From Acinetobacter towneri DSM 14962 = CIP 107472 (GTDB lineage: Bacteria > Pseudomonadota > Gammaproteobacteria > Pseudomonadales > Moraxellaceae): a stretch of DNA of 64,000 bases. The notes beneath the pieces were generated by a model. It searched no databases, was not told the origin of the DNA, and worked only from the letters and a program-made list of their open reading frames with translations. The translations under genes were made by a program, and so were the position numbers. This document shows positions 8,493 to 19,133 of this stretch, one piece after another. How positions within the stretch are numbered: the stretch's first letter is position 1; every line of letters begins with the position of its first letter. Location: NCBI RefSeq assembly GCF_000368785.1, contig NZ_KB849691.1, positions 135,835-199,834 on the forward strand, written 5' to 3'.

Positions 8493-9718
8493 TAAACCAC
8501 AGAACCCATTTGGAAGATTGGAAGGTACATGGCGACAACTAAACCACCCACTAAAATACCCAAGACAGACATAATCAACGGCTCCATCATTGAGGTTAAG
8601 CCATCTACTGCGTTGTCGACTTCGTTTTCATAGTGGGTTGCGACTTTATCTAGCATGGCATCTAGCGCACCTGATTCTTCACCAATGGCTACCATTTGCA
8701 CTGCCATAGACGGGAATTTATTGGTGACACGCATGGCGAATTGTAGCTGTTGACCTGTCGCAACATCATCACGAATTTTCATCACGGCTTCTTCATAGAC
8801 CACATTATTGGTTGCCCCAGCGGTAGATTCCAAGGCATCAATTAAGGGTACACCAGCAGCAAAAGTAGTGGCTAAAGTACGGCTATAACGTGCAATAATC
8901 GCTTTATAGACCAAGTCACCAAAAATAGGCGCTTTCAGTGCCGCTTTGTCTAAGAAGTCACGGAATTTTTTACTGCGTTTTTTAGTTTCCAAGAAACCTG
9001 CAATGATGACCCCAATCACAATAATCAGAATAAACCAGTATTTCTGCATCCATTGTGACATGTTCACCACCATTTTAGTGAAGGCAGGCAAGTCCGCACC
9101 AAAAGAGCTAAACAACTCTTCAAACACAGGTACGACTTTCACCATCAAAATAATGGTCACAATCACGGCCACCACAATGACCGTTGCAGGGTATTTCATG
9201 GCTTTTTTAATTTTTTGTTTGAGTAACTCACTCTTTTCTTTATAGATCGCGACACGATCTAGCATGGTTTCTAGGGCACCCGATTGTTCACCAGATTCGA
9301 CCAAAGAACAAAATAGGTTGTCAAAATATTGAGGATATTTACGCAATGCGCCAGCAAAGGTATTCCCGCCTTCCACTTCACCTTTAATGCCTAAAACCAC
9401 TTCACGCATGGCGGGGTTTTCAAGACCTTCGGCAACAATCTCAAAGCTTTGTACCAAAGGCACACCTGCTTTCATCATAGTGGCAAGCTGACGCGTGAAA
9501 ATAGTGATGTCTAAGGTCGACACCCGTTTTTTCATTAAGCCTTCAAGAATATTCTTTTTCTTTTGGCGAATCGTCTTGATGGTAATCCCTTGTTTACGCA
9601 ATGTAACCTTTGCCAAGGCCATATTACGCGCTGGAATTTCCCCTTTTAACTTAGCCCCTTTGCGGTCAATCCCTTCATAAACGAAGGTGGGCATCATCTG
9701 TGCTTTTTTGACAGCCAT
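8492..9718 (-). CDS. pilC: Type IV pilus inner-membrane platform protein PilC
   Basis: A GspF-family platform protein (408 residues) that connects the PilB/PilT motors to the growing pilus. Two repeated T2SF domains lie at about residues 73-196 and 276-398, each followed by hydrophobic helices; the last segment is PLIMSVLGILVGGLVVAMYLPIF. Conserved repeat marks are TRQLATMMKAGVPLVQSF and SRTLATTFAAGVPLIDAL, and each repeat ends with ESGEQSGALETMLD or IGEESGALDAMLD. AAGGA lies 10 bases before the ATG. It is paralogous to GspF at 60036. Confidence 0.97.
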   Translation of the reverse strand: MAVKKAQMMPTFVYEGIDRKGAKLKGEIPARNMALAKVTLRKQGITIKTIRQKKKNILEGLMKKRVSTLDITIFTRQLATMMKAGVPLVQSFEIVAEGLENPAMREVVLGIKGEVEGGNTFAGALRKYPQYFDNLFCSLVESGEQSGALETMLDRVAIYKEKSELLKQKIKKAMKYPATVIVVAVIVTIILMVKVVPVFEELFSSFGADLPAFTKMVVNMSQWMQKYWFILIIVIGVIIAGFLETKKRSKKFRDFLDKAALKAPIFGDLVYKAIIARYSRTLATTFAAGVPLIDALESTAGATNNVVYEEAVMKIRDDVATGQQLQFAMRVTNKFPSMAVQMVAIGEESGALDAMLDKVATHYENEVDNAVDGLTSMMEPLIMSVLGILVGGLVVAMYLPIFQMGSVV

Positions 9719-9748
9719 GCGTATTTATCCTTATTTTAAATTTTACAA

Positions 9749-11461
9749 CTATTCACTGGTCACACGATTGACTTCTTGCAATGAAGTCACCCCCTGCATG
9801 ACCTTAAGTAACCCCGAACGACGCAGATTGTTAAACCCCGATTTTGCTGACGCATCAGCAATTTGGATGGCATTACCATCCTCCATAATAATTCTAGAAA
9901 TTTCTGGTGTGACTTTCATCACTTCATAAACACCAACACGTCCTTTATAACCTTCACGGCATTCAGAACAGCCTACAGGTTGATAGACCTGAAATTCTGG
10001 ATTGCTCAAATCGGCTTCAGTAAAGCCCATTTCCAATAAGCTTTGTTTTGGAATATCGGAAGGAGCTTTGCAATGCGGGCATAGGCGTCGTGCCAAACGC
10101 TGTGCAATGACGAGGTTTACCGAAGTTGCGATGTTAAAGGAAGGAACGCCCATATTGCGTAAACGCGTTAAAGTTTCTGGCGCACTGTTGGTGTGGAGGG
10201 TAGATAAAACCATGTGACCTGTTTGGGCTGCTTTAATTGCAATTTCTGCAGTTTCAAGGTCACGAATCTCACCCACCATGACAATATCAGGGTCTTGACG
10301 TAAGAAAGATTTCAGAGCGGCAGCGAAGGTTAAGCCCACTTTATTGTTGACGTTAACCTGGTTGATGCCTTCTAAGTTAATTTCCACAGGGTCTTCGGCA
10401 GTGGAAATGTTGGTATCTTCTCTGTTTAAGATATTTAAGCCTGTATATAGCGATACCGTTTTACCCGAACCCGTTGGACCTGTAATCAGTAACATGCCTT
10501 GCGGTTTTTCTAAGGCTTCCATGAACAATTCTTTTTGTTCTGGTTCATAGCCCAAAGCGTCAATCCCAAGCATCGCGCTAGATGGGTCAAGAATACGCAG
10601 TACGATTTTTTCACCGAACAATGTTGGCAACGAGTTCACACGGAAGTCGATGGATTTATTTTTAGATAGTTTTAATTTAATACGACCATCTTGCGGGACA
10701 CGCTTTTCAGAAATGTCCATTTGGGACATCACTTTTAAACGTGATGCCAAGCGGTTAGCTAACTGTAAGGGTGGGGTGGCAATTTGACGTAATACACCAT
10801 CGACACGGTAACGCACTCGATAGGTTTTTTCATACGGTTCAAAGTGTAAGTCCGAAGCACCCATGCGAATTGCATCAATCAGTAATTTGTTGATGTATTT
10901 AACAATTGGGGATTCATCACCCTGCGGTTCATCTTCTGCAGCTTGTTCTGGTTCGCTGTTACCATCTTCAAAGTTGAGATCGAAGTCATCATCTTCAAAT
11001 TCAAAAGCAGACTCACTCGCAAAGTTTTGTTCAATCAGTTTTACCAATTTATCGTGTTCGACCACAATGGCTTCAATATTCATTTTACTGTTGAAACGAA
11101 TGGCATCCATTGCTTCGATATTGGTCGGGTTACTGGTTGCAACATAAAGCAGATGATTGCGTTTAAAAATAGGCAATATGCAATATTTGCTGAACAGTTT
11201 TTCATCAATGCCTTCACGCACGATGAGCGCAGAGTCATACACGCTTAAATCAAAAATAGGTTCGCCAAACTCATTAGAAATTTTTTCAGCAATGATTAAA
11301 GGCGCGATATTTAGGTTTTGAATGAGATAGGGAACAATATCAACATTATCTTTTTGTGCGGCTTTAATGGCAGTTTGCATATTTTCAGCAGAAACGAGCC
11401 CATCTTCGACCAAACGTCGAATAAAACCTGTAAATCTAGGTGTAGCTTGTTGTACTGACAT
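9749..11461 (-). CDS. pilB: Type IV pilus assembly ATPase PilB
   Basis: The hexameric extension motor of the type IV pilus (570 residues). An N-terminal T2SSE_N (MshEN-like) domain covers about residues 40-150, followed by an acidic linker. The catalytic domain has Walker A GPTGSGKT, the Asp box TAEDPVE, Walker B VMVGEIRDLETA and the His box ALKSFLRQDPD and STLHTN stretches. A zinc tetracysteine follows (CPHC, then CSEC near residue 500). GAGG precedes the ATG. It is the first gene of the leftward pilus run; a TATAAT hexamer at 11511 lies in the spacer shared with tpiA. Confidence 0.97.
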   Translation of the reverse strand: MSVQQATPRFTGFIRRLVEDGLVSAENMQTAIKAAQKDNVDIVPYLIQNLNIAPLIIAEKISNEFGEPIFDLSVYDSALIVREGIDEKLFSKYCILPIFKRNHLLYVATSNPTNIEAMDAIRFNSKMNIEAIVVEHDKLVKLIEQNFASESAFEFEDDDFDLNFEDGNSEPEQAAEDEPQGDESPIVKYINKLLIDAIRMGASDLHFEPYEKTYRVRYRVDGVLRQIATPPLQLANRLASRLKVMSQMDISEKRVPQDGRIKLKLSKNKSIDFRVNSLPTLFGEKIVLRILDPSSAMLGIDALGYEPEQKELFMEALEKPQGMLLITGPTGSGKTVSLYTGLNILNREDTNISTAEDPVEINLEGINQVNVNNKVGLTFAAALKSFLRQDPDIVMVGEIRDLETAEIAIKAAQTGHMVLSTLHTNSAPETLTRLRNMGVPSFNIATSVNLVIAQRLARRLCPHCKAPSDIPKQSLLEMGFTEADLSNPEFQVYQPVGCSECREGYKGRVGVYEVMKVTPEISRIIMEDGNAIQIADASAKSGFNNLRRSGLLKVMQGVTSLQEVNRVTSE

Positions 11462-11740
11462 TCCCCAACGTCCTCAAAATCAAGATTGTTTATAATTGGT
11501 ATCTTAAAATTATACTTTTGTTGCACAAAAATACCATATCTGAAAGTGCTGTCACCACCTAAGTATCGCCTAAAAGCATGAACCAGTTACATTAATCTGC
11601 TAAAAAAATTGTAAGTCCTGCCATGAAAAGATACTTCATGCAGCAGTTTGATGCAAAGCTTGTACAAAAAACTCAGCAGAAATGTGATTTGCGTGTAGAA
11701 TGTGCGCGATTAAATGAATTGTTTTTGCAGGTTATTCTAT

Positions 11741-12532
11741 ATGTCGGCTACGACGATTAAGCCTTGGGTGGTTGGCAATTGGAAGATGAATCCGATACAT
11801 GCCGATGCTCAGCAACTTATTTCTGAATTTAAAACATTATTACAAGACAGCCCTGTAGAGGCTGAAAAGTGTCATTTGGGGATTGCACCTGTCACTTTGG
11901 CTTTAACTCAAATTCAAGCTGCATTGAGCGAAGCAGTACGTCCTGTCTATACCGTTGCACAAGACCTTTCCCGTATTGCGGGTTTGGGTGCATATACAGG
12001 CGAAGTCAGTGCAGAATTGCTAAAAGACAGTCAAATTGATTATGTATTGGTTGGGCATTCAGAACGTCGTGAACTTTTTGCAGACACACCAAGCATTTTG
12101 AATGAAAAAGTTAAAAATGCCTTGCAGGCAGGTTTGACAGTTATTTATTGTGTGGGTGAAAGTCTGCAACAACGTGAAAGCGGTCAGGCAGAGCAAGTTG
12201 TTTTGCAACAAATTTGTGATATTGCTGCTGTGGTTGACGCTGAGCAATGGCAACAGATAGTGATTGCGTATGAACCTATTTGGGCAATTGGTACAGGCAA
12301 GACCGCATCACCTGAAGATGCGCAAAGCATGCATGCAAAAATCCGTGAAGGTTTAAGCCAAATCACCGCTTATGCGGTGACTCTACCGATTTTATATGGT
12401 GGTAGTGTAAAACCAGAAAATGCCGTAGAGTTAGCAGCCTGCCCAGACATTAATGGTGCTTTGGTCGGTGGTGCATCCTTAAATGCGGCATCGTTCCATC
12501 AAATTGCGCAAGCCTTTGCAAATACACAATAA
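11741..12532 (+). CDS. tpiA: Triosephosphate isomerase
   Basis: A TIM-barrel enzyme interconverting dihydroxyacetone phosphate and glyceraldehyde 3-phosphate. The start is the ATG at 11741 ([17 protein letters not shown]); an upstream in-frame ATG at 11714 would add nine residues not seen in the family and lacks a better ribosome site. Active-site marks are Asn and Lys in GNWKMN, the electrophilic His in VLVGHSERR, the catalytic Glu in [15 protein letters not shown] (loop 6) and the phosphate loop YGGSVKPEN. 263 residues. secG follows after 13 bases. Confidence 0.97.
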   Translation: MSATTIKPWVVGNWKMNPIHADAQQLISEFKTLLQDSPVEAEKCHLGIAPVTLALTQIQAALSEAVRPVYTVAQDLSRIAGLGAYTGEVSAELLKDSQIDYVLVGHSERRELFADTPSILNEKVKNALQAGLTVIYCVGESLQQRESGQAEQVVLQQICDIAAVVDAEQWQQIVIAYEPIWAIGTGKTASPEDAQSMHAKIREGLSQITAYAVTLPILYGGSVKPENAVELAACPDINGALVGGASLNAASFHQIAQAFANTQ

Positions 12533-12545
12533 TGAGGAGTTCAGC

Positions 12546-12875
12546 ATGCAAACATTTGTGCTGGTAGTACATATTATCTTAGCCATTTTAATGATTGGAC
12601 TAATTTTGGTTCAGCATGGTAAAGGTGCAGATGCAGGCGCTTCTTTTGGTGGCGGTGGTGCGGCAACCGTATTTGGTGCGTCAGGCTCAGGTAACTTTTT
12701 AACCCGTTTAACGGCAATTTTAACAGCATTGTTTTTTGCAACCAGTTTAACTTTAGCGGTGTTTGCCAAGAAACAAACCACAGGTGCATATAGTTTGCAG
12801 ACTGTACAAACGACTGCACCTGCACAGCCAGTATCGCCTGAAACTTCACCAACTGCGCCTAAAAGCGCTGAATAA
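12546..12875 (+). CDS. secG: Preprotein translocase subunit SecG
   Basis: A small SecYEG subunit that aids SecA-driven protein export at the inner membrane. The start is the ATG at 12546, 7 bases after TGAGGAG. Two membrane helices (residues about 3-22 and 52-73) flank the conserved cytoplasmic GKGADAGASFGGGG loop. The 109-residue length is usual, and the C-terminal tail is Pro/Ala/Thr-rich. The tpiA-secG-tRNA-Leu order is the same as in many gammaproteobacteria. Confidence 0.95.
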   Translation: MQTFVLVVHIILAILMIGLILVQHGKGADAGASFGGGGAATVFGASGSGNFLTRLTAILTALFFATSLTLAVFAKKQTTGAYSLQTVQTTAPAQPVSPETSPTAPKSAE

Positions 12876-12928
12876 TTTTATTTAGCACTTTCTTTTTTCG
12901 CATGATGCGACTAGAATGCGTCACAGCT

Positions 12929-13013
12929 GCGGTGGTGGTGGAATTGGTAGACACGCTACCTTGAGGTGGTAGTGCTTTCGGGCGTGGGGGTTCAAGTCCC
13001 CCCTTCCGCACCA
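12929..13013 (+). tRNA. tRNA-Leu (anticodon GAG)
   Basis: 85 bases with CCA encoded. The D arm is TGGTGGAATTGGTAGACACG, the anticodon stem is CTACC/GGTAG with loop TTGAGGT (GAG), a variable arm of the class II type follows, and the T arm is GGGGG/CCCCC. The acceptor is GCGGTGG against CTTCCGC, in which the fifth pair appears to be U-U. It follows secG as leuU does in E. coli. Confidence 0.95.
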
Positions 13014-13062
13014 ACTTATAATCCAGAAAACATAAGTTGGTGTTAAGCAGCAAATCTGTTGA

Positions 13063-13139
<77 letters not shown>

Positions 13140-13216
13140 ATCAATCCTAAGCTTATCGTGAATTAAGCGTAGGCAACTTAAATTATTTTAGGTTGAGATA
13201 AGTATTTACATGTTGT

Positions 13217-13293
<77 letters not shown>

Positions 13294-13385
13294 ATATTTT
13301 AAAAGTGTGATTATGCTCTAATATGAGTTTTACGCTTTATACTGACTAAGGTGCAACTTAAGTCAGGCAAAAATGCTAAGTTTGA

Positions 13386-13414
13386 TTGAAAACTTATTCA
13401 TATTTGTATATAAT
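13386..13414 (+). promoter_or_regulatory. Sigma-70 promoter before initiator tRNA copy 3
   Basis: TTGAAA (13386-13391), a 17-base spacer and TATAAT (13409-13414), placed 13 bases before the tRNA. This is near-consensus and should give copy 3 its own transcription start at about 13421. Confidence 0.8.
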
Positions 13415-13427
13415 TTTTGCACGTTGA

Positions 13428-13504
<77 letters not shown>

Positions 13505-13570
13505 AGTTTCTAATGGTGTGGTACGTTAGTTTTAGTTGATTGAATTCAGCATAATAAACTAGCAAAGATG

Positions 13571-13607
13571 GTTGGATTTAGTCTAATCCCCGCAACCAAG
13601 TTTCTAA
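13571..13607 (+). repeat. Decayed tRNA 3' end with 13-base direct repeat
   Basis: A T-arm-like hairpin (GGATT/AATCC, 13574-13589) is followed by CCCCGCAACCA (13588-13598), which looks like an initiator tRNA acceptor end. ACCAAGTTTCTAA at 13595-13607 repeats exactly the bases at 13501-13513 that begin at the CCA end of copy 3. No intact tRNA can be folded, so this is a remnant or scar. Confidence 0.55.
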
Positions 13608-13609
13608 AG

Positions 13610-13635
13610 AGGCTCACAACTAGGTGGGCCTTTTT
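13610..13635 (+). terminator. First terminator in the tRNA-rimP leader
   Basis: AGGCTCAC (13610-13617) pairs with GTGGGCCT (13624-13631, one G-U), and a T5 tract ends at 13635. It ends the initiator tRNA transcript. Confidence 0.85.
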
Positions 13636-13670
13636 GCACAGTGGATATTGGTTTTACTGTGCAAGAATAG

Positions 13671-13690
13671 GGGCGATTACGCCCTTTTTT
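13671..13690 (+). terminator. Second terminator in the tRNA-rimP leader
   Basis: GGGCG-ATTA-CGCCC (13671-13684) followed by TTTTTT. Between the two terminators lies a further perfect hairpin, GCACAGT/ACTGTGC (13636-13662). The remaining leader (13691-13826) holds no recognised gene; TATAGT at 13761 could be a -10 for rimP. Confidence 0.85.
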
Positions 13691-13826
13691 ATTGGCTATC
13701 GTGTAGTGTCGATACAAGCCGTGCGCGGCCTAAAGTCAAAGTGTCATGTTTCACTACTACTATAGTTTGTATGAATGTGTAGTGGTCAAATAAGACCATT
13801 GAACCGCAGCAGAATGACGAGAGTAA

Positions 13827-14351
13827 ATGAAGCTATCAAATAAAACTCAAGCACTTCAGGACTTAATTGCGCCAGCAGTGCAAGCATGTGATGTGGATCT
13901 TTGGGGAATCGAGTTTATTCCACAAGGTAAGCGTTCTTTGTTACGTATTTATATCGACAAAGCTGTCGATGAAAATGCAGAACCTGTCTTAAATGAAGAT
14001 GGCGAATTAGAGCAAGGTCGTGGTATTGGTGTGCAAGATTGTGTACGTGTAACCCAGCAAGTTGGTGCAATGCTTGATGTGCATGATCCAATTTCAGGTG
14101 AATATGCACTTGAAGTATCCTCTCCGGGTTGGGATCGTCCATTTTTCCAATTAGAGCAATTGCCTGCATATATTGGGCAAACCATTGCGTTACGTTTAAT
14201 CAGTGCTGTAGAAAACCGTCGTAAATTTCAAGCGAAATTGGTTGCTGTAGATCTGGAAAATGAAACCATTCAGGTCGAAGTGGAAAAACAGCAGGTATTG
14301 GAGATTGACAGTCACAATATTGATAAAGCAAACCTGATTTACCAAGATTAA
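13827..14351 (+). CDS. rimP: Ribosome maturation factor RimP
   Basis: A cytosolic factor needed for 30S subunit maturation. 174 residues with the N-terminal alpha/beta domain ([20 protein letters not shown], the catalogue motif of the family, near residue 25), the [15 protein letters not shown] motif near residue 91, and the C-terminal SH3-like barrel. GACGAGAG precedes the ATG. It leads the rimP-nusA-infB-rbfA operon behind two terminators that may regulate it. Confidence 0.95.
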   Translation: MKLSNKTQALQDLIAPAVQACDVDLWGIEFIPQGKRSLLRIYIDKAVDENAEPVLNEDGELEQGRGIGVQDCVRVTQQVGAMLDVHDPISGEYALEVSSPGWDRPFFQLEQLPAYIGQTIALRLISAVENRRKFQAKLVAVDLENETIQVEVEKQQVLEIDSHNIDKANLIYQD

Positions 14352-14386
14352 TCAAATTAATAAGAATCTGAACGAATAGGTGACTT

Positions 14387-15871
14387 ATGGCACGTGAAAT
14401 TCTTACCGTCGTTGAAACGGTTAGTAACGAAAAAGGTGTAAGTCGTGAGGCAATTTTTGAGGCGCTTGAACAGGCTCTTGTTGCTGCGACGAAAAAGAAA
14501 TTCTACGAAGGCACAAACTCAGAAGAAGCACGCTTACGTGTGGAAATTGATCGTAAAACAGGTGACTACAGAACTTTCCGTCAGTGGGAAGTGGTGGCAG
14601 ATGAAGATCATGAAATGCCTGCATGCCAAGATGCAATTTCTGATGTAGATCCTGCAAAGTGGTCAATTGGTGATATTCGCGAACTTGAAGTTGAGTCAAT
14701 TGACTTCGGTCGTATTGCTGCGCAAATTGCCAAGCAAGTGATTGTGCAAAAAATTCGTGAAGCAGAACGCGCGTTGGTTGCAGATGCTTATGAAGCTAAA
14801 GTAGGCGAGCTGATTTACGGTGAAGTGAAAAAGCAAACCAAAGATGGCTTTATTATTGATTTAGGCGACAATGCAGAAGCATATTTGGCGCGTGAAGAAA
14901 TGATTGCCAAAGAAATTTTGCGTCCTAAGCAGCGTGTGAATGCAATTTTGTACAGTGTGAACCGTGAAGGTCGTGGTGCTCAATTGTTGTTGTCACGTGC
15001 TAAGCCTGAAATGCTGATTGCGTTGATGAAAAAAGAAATTCCAGAAATTTCTGAAGAAATCATCGAAATTAAAGCCGCAGCGCGTCAGCCAGGTGTACGT
15101 GCAAAAATTGCAGTAAAAACCAACGATCATCGTATTGACCCTGTAGGTGCATGTATTGGTATGCGTGGTACACGTATCCAAGCGGTACAGCAAGAGTTAA
15201 ATGGTGAGCGTATTGATGTTGTGGTGTGGTCTGATGATCCTGCACAATATATCGCCAGTGCTTTAGAGCCAGCCGATGTATCCGGTATTGTGATTGATGA
15301 AGAAGAGCGTACTGCTGACATTATTTTCGCCACTAGCGATCAGTTAGCGCGTGCCATTGGTTCACAAGGTCAAAACGTACGTTTAGCCTCTGAACTCACA
15401 GGTTACAAGCTGAACATGATGCTTGAAGAAGAGTATCACGCACGTCAGCAAAATGAAGCGCAACAATACTTAGACTTGTTTGTTTCACGTCTAGACATTG
15501 CTGAAGATTTGGCGATGGCATTGGTAGAAATGGGCTTCACTTCATTAGAAGAAATTGCGTATGTTCCTGCGGAAACATTTGACGAAATTGATTTAGATGA
15601 AGAAATTGTTGAAATGTTACAAGGTCGTGCCAAAGAAGTGGCATTGGCAGACGCATTGCAACAGCAAGAAAATATCCAAGATCCGAGTGCAGAACTTCTA
15701 GCAATGGAAGGCATGACACAAGAGATCGCTTATGCGCTTGCCGCTCGTGGTGTCATCACAGTTGATGATTTAGCTGACCAAGCGACTGACGATATCGAAG
15801 ATATTGAAGGTCTAGGTACAGATAAAGCGGGTCAATTGATTATGAAAGCGCGCGAATCATGGTTTAACTAG
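14387..15871 (+). CDS. nusA: Transcription termination/antitermination factor NusA
   Basis: An RNA polymerase-associated factor (494 residues) with an N-terminal polymerase-binding domain (1-125), an S1 domain (about 135-200, EVKKQTKDGFIIDLGDNAEAYL), two KH domains (about 200-345, with VGACIGMRGTRIQAV and AIGSQGQNVRLASELTG), and two C-terminal acidic helix-hairpin-helix repeats (about 365-490). Full length for the gamma group. The stop TAG overlaps the TAGGAGGT ribosome site of infB. Confidence 0.97.
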   Translation: MAREILTVVETVSNEKGVSREAIFEALEQALVAATKKKFYEGTNSEEARLRVEIDRKTGDYRTFRQWEVVADEDHEMPACQDAISDVDPAKWSIGDIRELEVESIDFGRIAAQIAKQVIVQKIREAERALVADAYEAKVGELIYGEVKKQTKDGFIIDLGDNAEAYLAREEMIAKEILRPKQRVNAILYSVNREGRGAQLLLSRAKPEMLIALMKKEIPEISEEIIEIKAAARQPGVRAKIAVKTNDHRIDPVGACIGMRGTRIQAVQQELNGERIDVVVWSDDPAQYIASALEPADVSGIVIDEEERTADIIFATSDQLARAIGSQGQNVRLASELTGYKLNMMLEEEYHARQQNEAQQYLDLFVSRLDIAEDLAMALVEMGFTSLEEIAYVPAETFDEIDLDEEIVEMLQGRAKEVALADALQQQENIQDPSAELLAMEGMTQEIAYALAARGVITVDDLADQATDDIEDIEGLGTDKAGQLIMKARESWFN

Positions 15872-15881
15872 GAGGTAATAT

Positions 15882-18608
15882 ATGACGGACAAGTCGATTA
15901 AAGAGTTAGCGCTCAGTGTAGGTCGTCCAGTTGAGAAACTCCTGGAACAGGTTCGTGACGCAGGTTTACCACAGCGTAAGGCTGACGATATTATTTCCAC
16001 TGAACAACAAAGTACCCTAGTGAACCATTTAAAAAAGGTTCACGGTCAAGAGGGTAATGCAGGACAAATCACGTTGAAACGTAAAACCACCAGTACCGCT
16101 AAAGTGGCAAGTACTTCGGGCAAAGCGAAAACGATTAATGTAGAAGTTCGTAAGAAGCATACATTTGTAAAGCCTGATCCTGAACAGATTAAAGCGGAAG
16201 CACTGGCAAAAGCACAGGCGGAAGCAGCTGAAAAAGCGCAAGCAGAACAGCAAGCACGTGACGTGGCAGAAAAGAGCAAAGCGAAAGCAGACGCGCCTCA
16301 AGCAGGTGCTGCAAAAGCGAAACAAGCTTTAGATGCAATGCGTGCAGCAGCGAAGCAAGAAACAGCCAAGCAAGAAGTTGCGAAAGCTGCGGTTGTGGTG
16401 AAACGTAAGTCAACCAACAAGCCAATTGTGAAGCAAGCAGTGAAGGTCACTGAAACGCCTGAGCAAAAGAAAGCACGTGAAGCGCAAGCAGCTCAGTTGA
16501 AAGCGACTGAAGAAGCAGCACGTCGTAAAGCTGCTGAAGAAGCGCAGCAACGTACGCTTGAGCAAATGCGTCAGATGGCATCTAAATACTCAAATGAAGA
16601 TGCAACCGCTACCATTCGTGTGGTAGATGATTCTCCATTGGCGGCTGGTCTTGTGGGTCAGGCTTATGAAGATTCATTTGCCAAAGAAGACCGTGAAATC
16701 AAGCGTGGTACCAGCACCACCAATACACGTTCACCGAAAAAAGGTGGTCGTCGTGGTCAGGAAGAACAGTCTTTCAGCCAAAACTCACATAAACGCGGTT
16801 TGAAAACGAGCCAAGCCAACAAGCACGGCTTTGAAAAACCAGTTAAAAAACAAGTTTATGATGTTGAAATTGGTGCAACGATTGTGGTTGCAGACTTGGC
16901 TGCAAAAATGGCAGTTAAAGTACGTGAAGTGATTAAATCACTCATGAAAATGGGTGAGTTAGTTACGCAAAACCAAGCGATTGAGCAAGAAGTTGCGGCA
17001 CTTGTAGTTGAAGAAATGGGCCACAACCCAGTTCTAGTATCTGATACGCAAGCTGAAGATAACTTACTTGAAGCTGCTGAAGAGGCACGTGGTGTTCAAA
17101 CGACACGTCCACCAGTGGTGACCATCATGGGTCACGTTGACCATGGTAAGACATCATTACTTGACCGTATTCGTCGTGCCAAAGTGGCTGCAGGCGAAGC
17201 AGGTGGTATTACCCAGCACATTGGTGCATACCACGTACAAACCGACAAAGGCATTATCACCTTCTTAGATACACCGGGACACGCAGCGTTTACTGCAATG
17301 CGTTCACGTGGTGCGAAAGCAACAGATATCGTGGTATTGGTAGTTGCGGCAGATGATGGTGTAATGCCACAAACTGCAGAAGCCATTGACCATGCGCGTG
17401 CAGCGGGTACGCCAATCATTGTTGCCATTAACAAAATGGACAAAGAATCGGCTGATCCAGACCGCGTATTGAATGAATTGACCACCAAAGAAATCGTACC
17501 TGAACAATGGGGCGGTGACGTACCTGTTGCAATGGTTTCAGCGCATTCAGGTCAAGGTATTGATGAACTTCTTGATTTAATTTCAATTCAAGCAGAAATG
17601 ATGGAATTGAAAGCATCTGAAGAAGGTGCAGCGCAAGGTGTGGTGATTGAAGCGCGTGTAGATAAAGGTCGCGGTGCAGTGACTTCAATTCTGGTACAAA
17701 ACGGTACTTTGAATGTAGGTGACTTGGTTCTTGCAGGTTCATCTTATGGTCGCGTACGTGCCATGACCGATGAAAACGGTAAGCGTATTAAATCTGCAGG
17801 TCCTTCAATTCCAGTTGAAATTTTAGGTTTACCTGAAGCGCCAATGGCAGGTGACGAAGTTCTTGTTGTAAATGACGAGAAGAAAGCACGTGAAGTTGCC
17901 GATGCGCGTATGGATCGTGAGCGTCAAAAACGTCTTGAGCGTCAAAGCGCAATGCGTCTTGAAAACATCATGGCATCAATGGGCAAAAAAGACGTTCCAT
18001 TTGTCAATGTGGTATTGAAGACCGATGTACGAGGTACTTTGGAAGCCTTGATTGTTGCATTGGGCGAGTTGTCTACCGATGAAGTACGTGTACGTGTGAT
18101 TGGTTCAGGCGTAGGTGCGATCACTGAGTCTGACGTTACGCTTGCAGAATCTTCAGAAGCTGTATTACTGGGCTTTAACGTACGTGCTGACAATACTGCG
18201 CGTCAAAAAGCCGATGCCGATGGTATTGACATTCGTTACTACAGCATCATCTATCAATTAATTGATGATGTGAAAGATGCGATGAGCGGTAAGCTTGCAC
18301 CTGAACACCGTGAAACTATTTTGGGTGTTGCAGAAGTGCGTGAAGTGTTCCACTCAAGTAAGTTCGGTGCAGCTGCAGGTTGTATGGTACTTGAAGGCGT
18401 ACTTCACCGTAACAAACCAATTCGCGTATTACGTGATGATGTGGTGGTATTCCAAGGTGAGCTTGAGTCACTTCGTCGTTATAAAGACGTGGTGGAAGAA
18501 GTTCGCGCAGGTATGGAATGTGGTCTTGCAGTAAAAGGCTATAAAGACATCAAACCACTTGATAAGATTGAAGTGTACGATGTTCAATTGATTAAACGGA
18601 GTCTTTAA
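15882..18608 (+). CDS. infB: Translation initiation factor IF-2
   Basis: The GTPase that places initiator fMet-tRNA on the 30S subunit (908 residues). The N-terminus is a small IF2_N domain followed by a long Ala/Lys/Gln-rich charged linker (about 75-260). The G domain has GHVDHGKT (about 417-424), DTPGH (about 463-467) and NKMD (about 517-520). Domains II, III and C2 complete the protein. A strong TAGGAGGT lies 6 bases before ATG, so internal translation coupling with nusA is likely. It is encoded next to three copies of its partner tRNA. Confidence 0.97.
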   Translation: MTDKSIKELALSVGRPVEKLLEQVRDAGLPQRKADDIISTEQQSTLVNHLKKVHGQEGNAGQITLKRKTTSTAKVASTSGKAKTINVEVRKKHTFVKPDPEQIKAEALAKAQAEAAEKAQAEQQARDVAEKSKAKADAPQAGAAKAKQALDAMRAAAKQETAKQEVAKAAVVVKRKSTNKPIVKQAVKVTETPEQKKAREAQAAQLKATEEAARRKAAEEAQQRTLEQMRQMASKYSNEDATATIRVVDDSPLAAGLVGQAYEDSFAKEDREIKRGTSTTNTRSPKKGGRRGQEEQSFSQNSHKRGLKTSQANKHGFEKPVKKQVYDVEIGATIVVADLAAKMAVKVREVIKSLMKMGELVTQNQAIEQEVAALVVEEMGHNPVLVSDTQAEDNLLEAAEEARGVQTTRPPVVTIMGHVDHGKTSLLDRIRRAKVAAGEAGGITQHIGAYHVQTDKGIITFLDTPGHAAFTAMRSRGAKATDIVVLVVAADDGVMPQTAEAIDHARAAGTPIIVAINKMDKESADPDRVLNELTTKEIVPEQWGGDVPVAMVSAHSGQGIDELLDLISIQAEMMELKASEEGAAQGVVIEARVDKGRGAVTSILVQNGTLNVGDLVLAGSSYGRVRAMTDENGKRIKSAGPSIPVEILGLPEAPMAGDEVLVVNDEKKAREVADARMDRERQKRLERQSAMRLENIMASMGKKDVPFVNVVLKTDVRGTLEALIVALGELSTDEVRVRVIGSGVGAITESDVTLAESSEAVLLGFNVRADNTARQKADADGIDIRYYSIIYQLIDDVKDAMSGKLAPEHRETILGVAEVREVFHSSKFGAAAGCMVLEGVLHRNKPIRVLRDDVVVFQGELESLRRYKDVVEEVRAGMECGLAVKGYKDIKPLDKIEVYDVQLIKRSL

Positions 18609-19012
18609 TGGCGGGTAGTCAACGTCTGAAGCGTATGGCGGATACAGTACAGCGTGAGCTGTCAGAATTGATTCGCCAAGAGCTGAAAGATCCACGCTTA
18701 GGTGGTCTTGTGACCATCTCTGCAGTGAAGGTGAGCCCAGACTTAGGATATGCGGAAGTGTACGTGACCGTCATGGGACGTGAATTAGGCGATGAGCAAA
18801 GCGAAACGGCAAATAAAGAAACCTTGGATGTGTTGAATAAAGCATCAGGCTTCTTGCGCCATGAGTTAAGCCGTCGTATTAAGACACGTATTACCCCGCG
18901 TTTGCGTTTTCACTACGATAAAACCAATGCCTATGGTAACTATATGTTTGGTTTGATTGCAGAAGCGGTAAAAGATTTACCTCCTGCAGCACCTAAGCAA
19001 GATGAAGAATAA
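18608..19012 (+). CDS. rbfA: Ribosome-binding factor A
   Basis: A KH-like 30S maturation and cold-adaptation factor (134 residues). Family marks are QRLKRMADTVQRELSELI near the N-terminus, the DPRLGGLVTISAVKVSPDLGYAEVYV strand pair and RIKTRITPRLRFHYD. Its ATG overlaps the infB stop by one base (TAATG), so translation is coupled. truB, which follows rbfA in E. coli, is absent here. The operon ends at the terminator 19025-19056. Confidence 0.95.
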   Translation: MAGSQRLKRMADTVQRELSELIRQELKDPRLGGLVTISAVKVSPDLGYAEVYVTVMGRELGDEQSETANKETLDVLNKASGFLRHELSRRIKTRITPRLRFHYDKTNAYGNYMFGLIAEAVKDLPPAAPKQDEE

Positions 19013-19024
19013 ATCAGTGATGAT

Positions 19025-19056
19025 AAAAAATGCCACCTTCGGGTGGCATTTTTTTG
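19025..19056. terminator. Bidirectional terminator after rbfA
   Basis: TGCCACC-TTCG-GGTGGCA with a stable C(UUCG)G tetraloop, flanked by A6 and T7, lies between rbfA and the converging mrpG. Confidence 0.95.
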
Positions 19057-19133
19057 TCTATCATGTTTGAGCTTTTGCAATGTAAGCAAGGTTATATCGG
19101 ATACGATGCTTTTTTTAATGCCTGACTAATATT

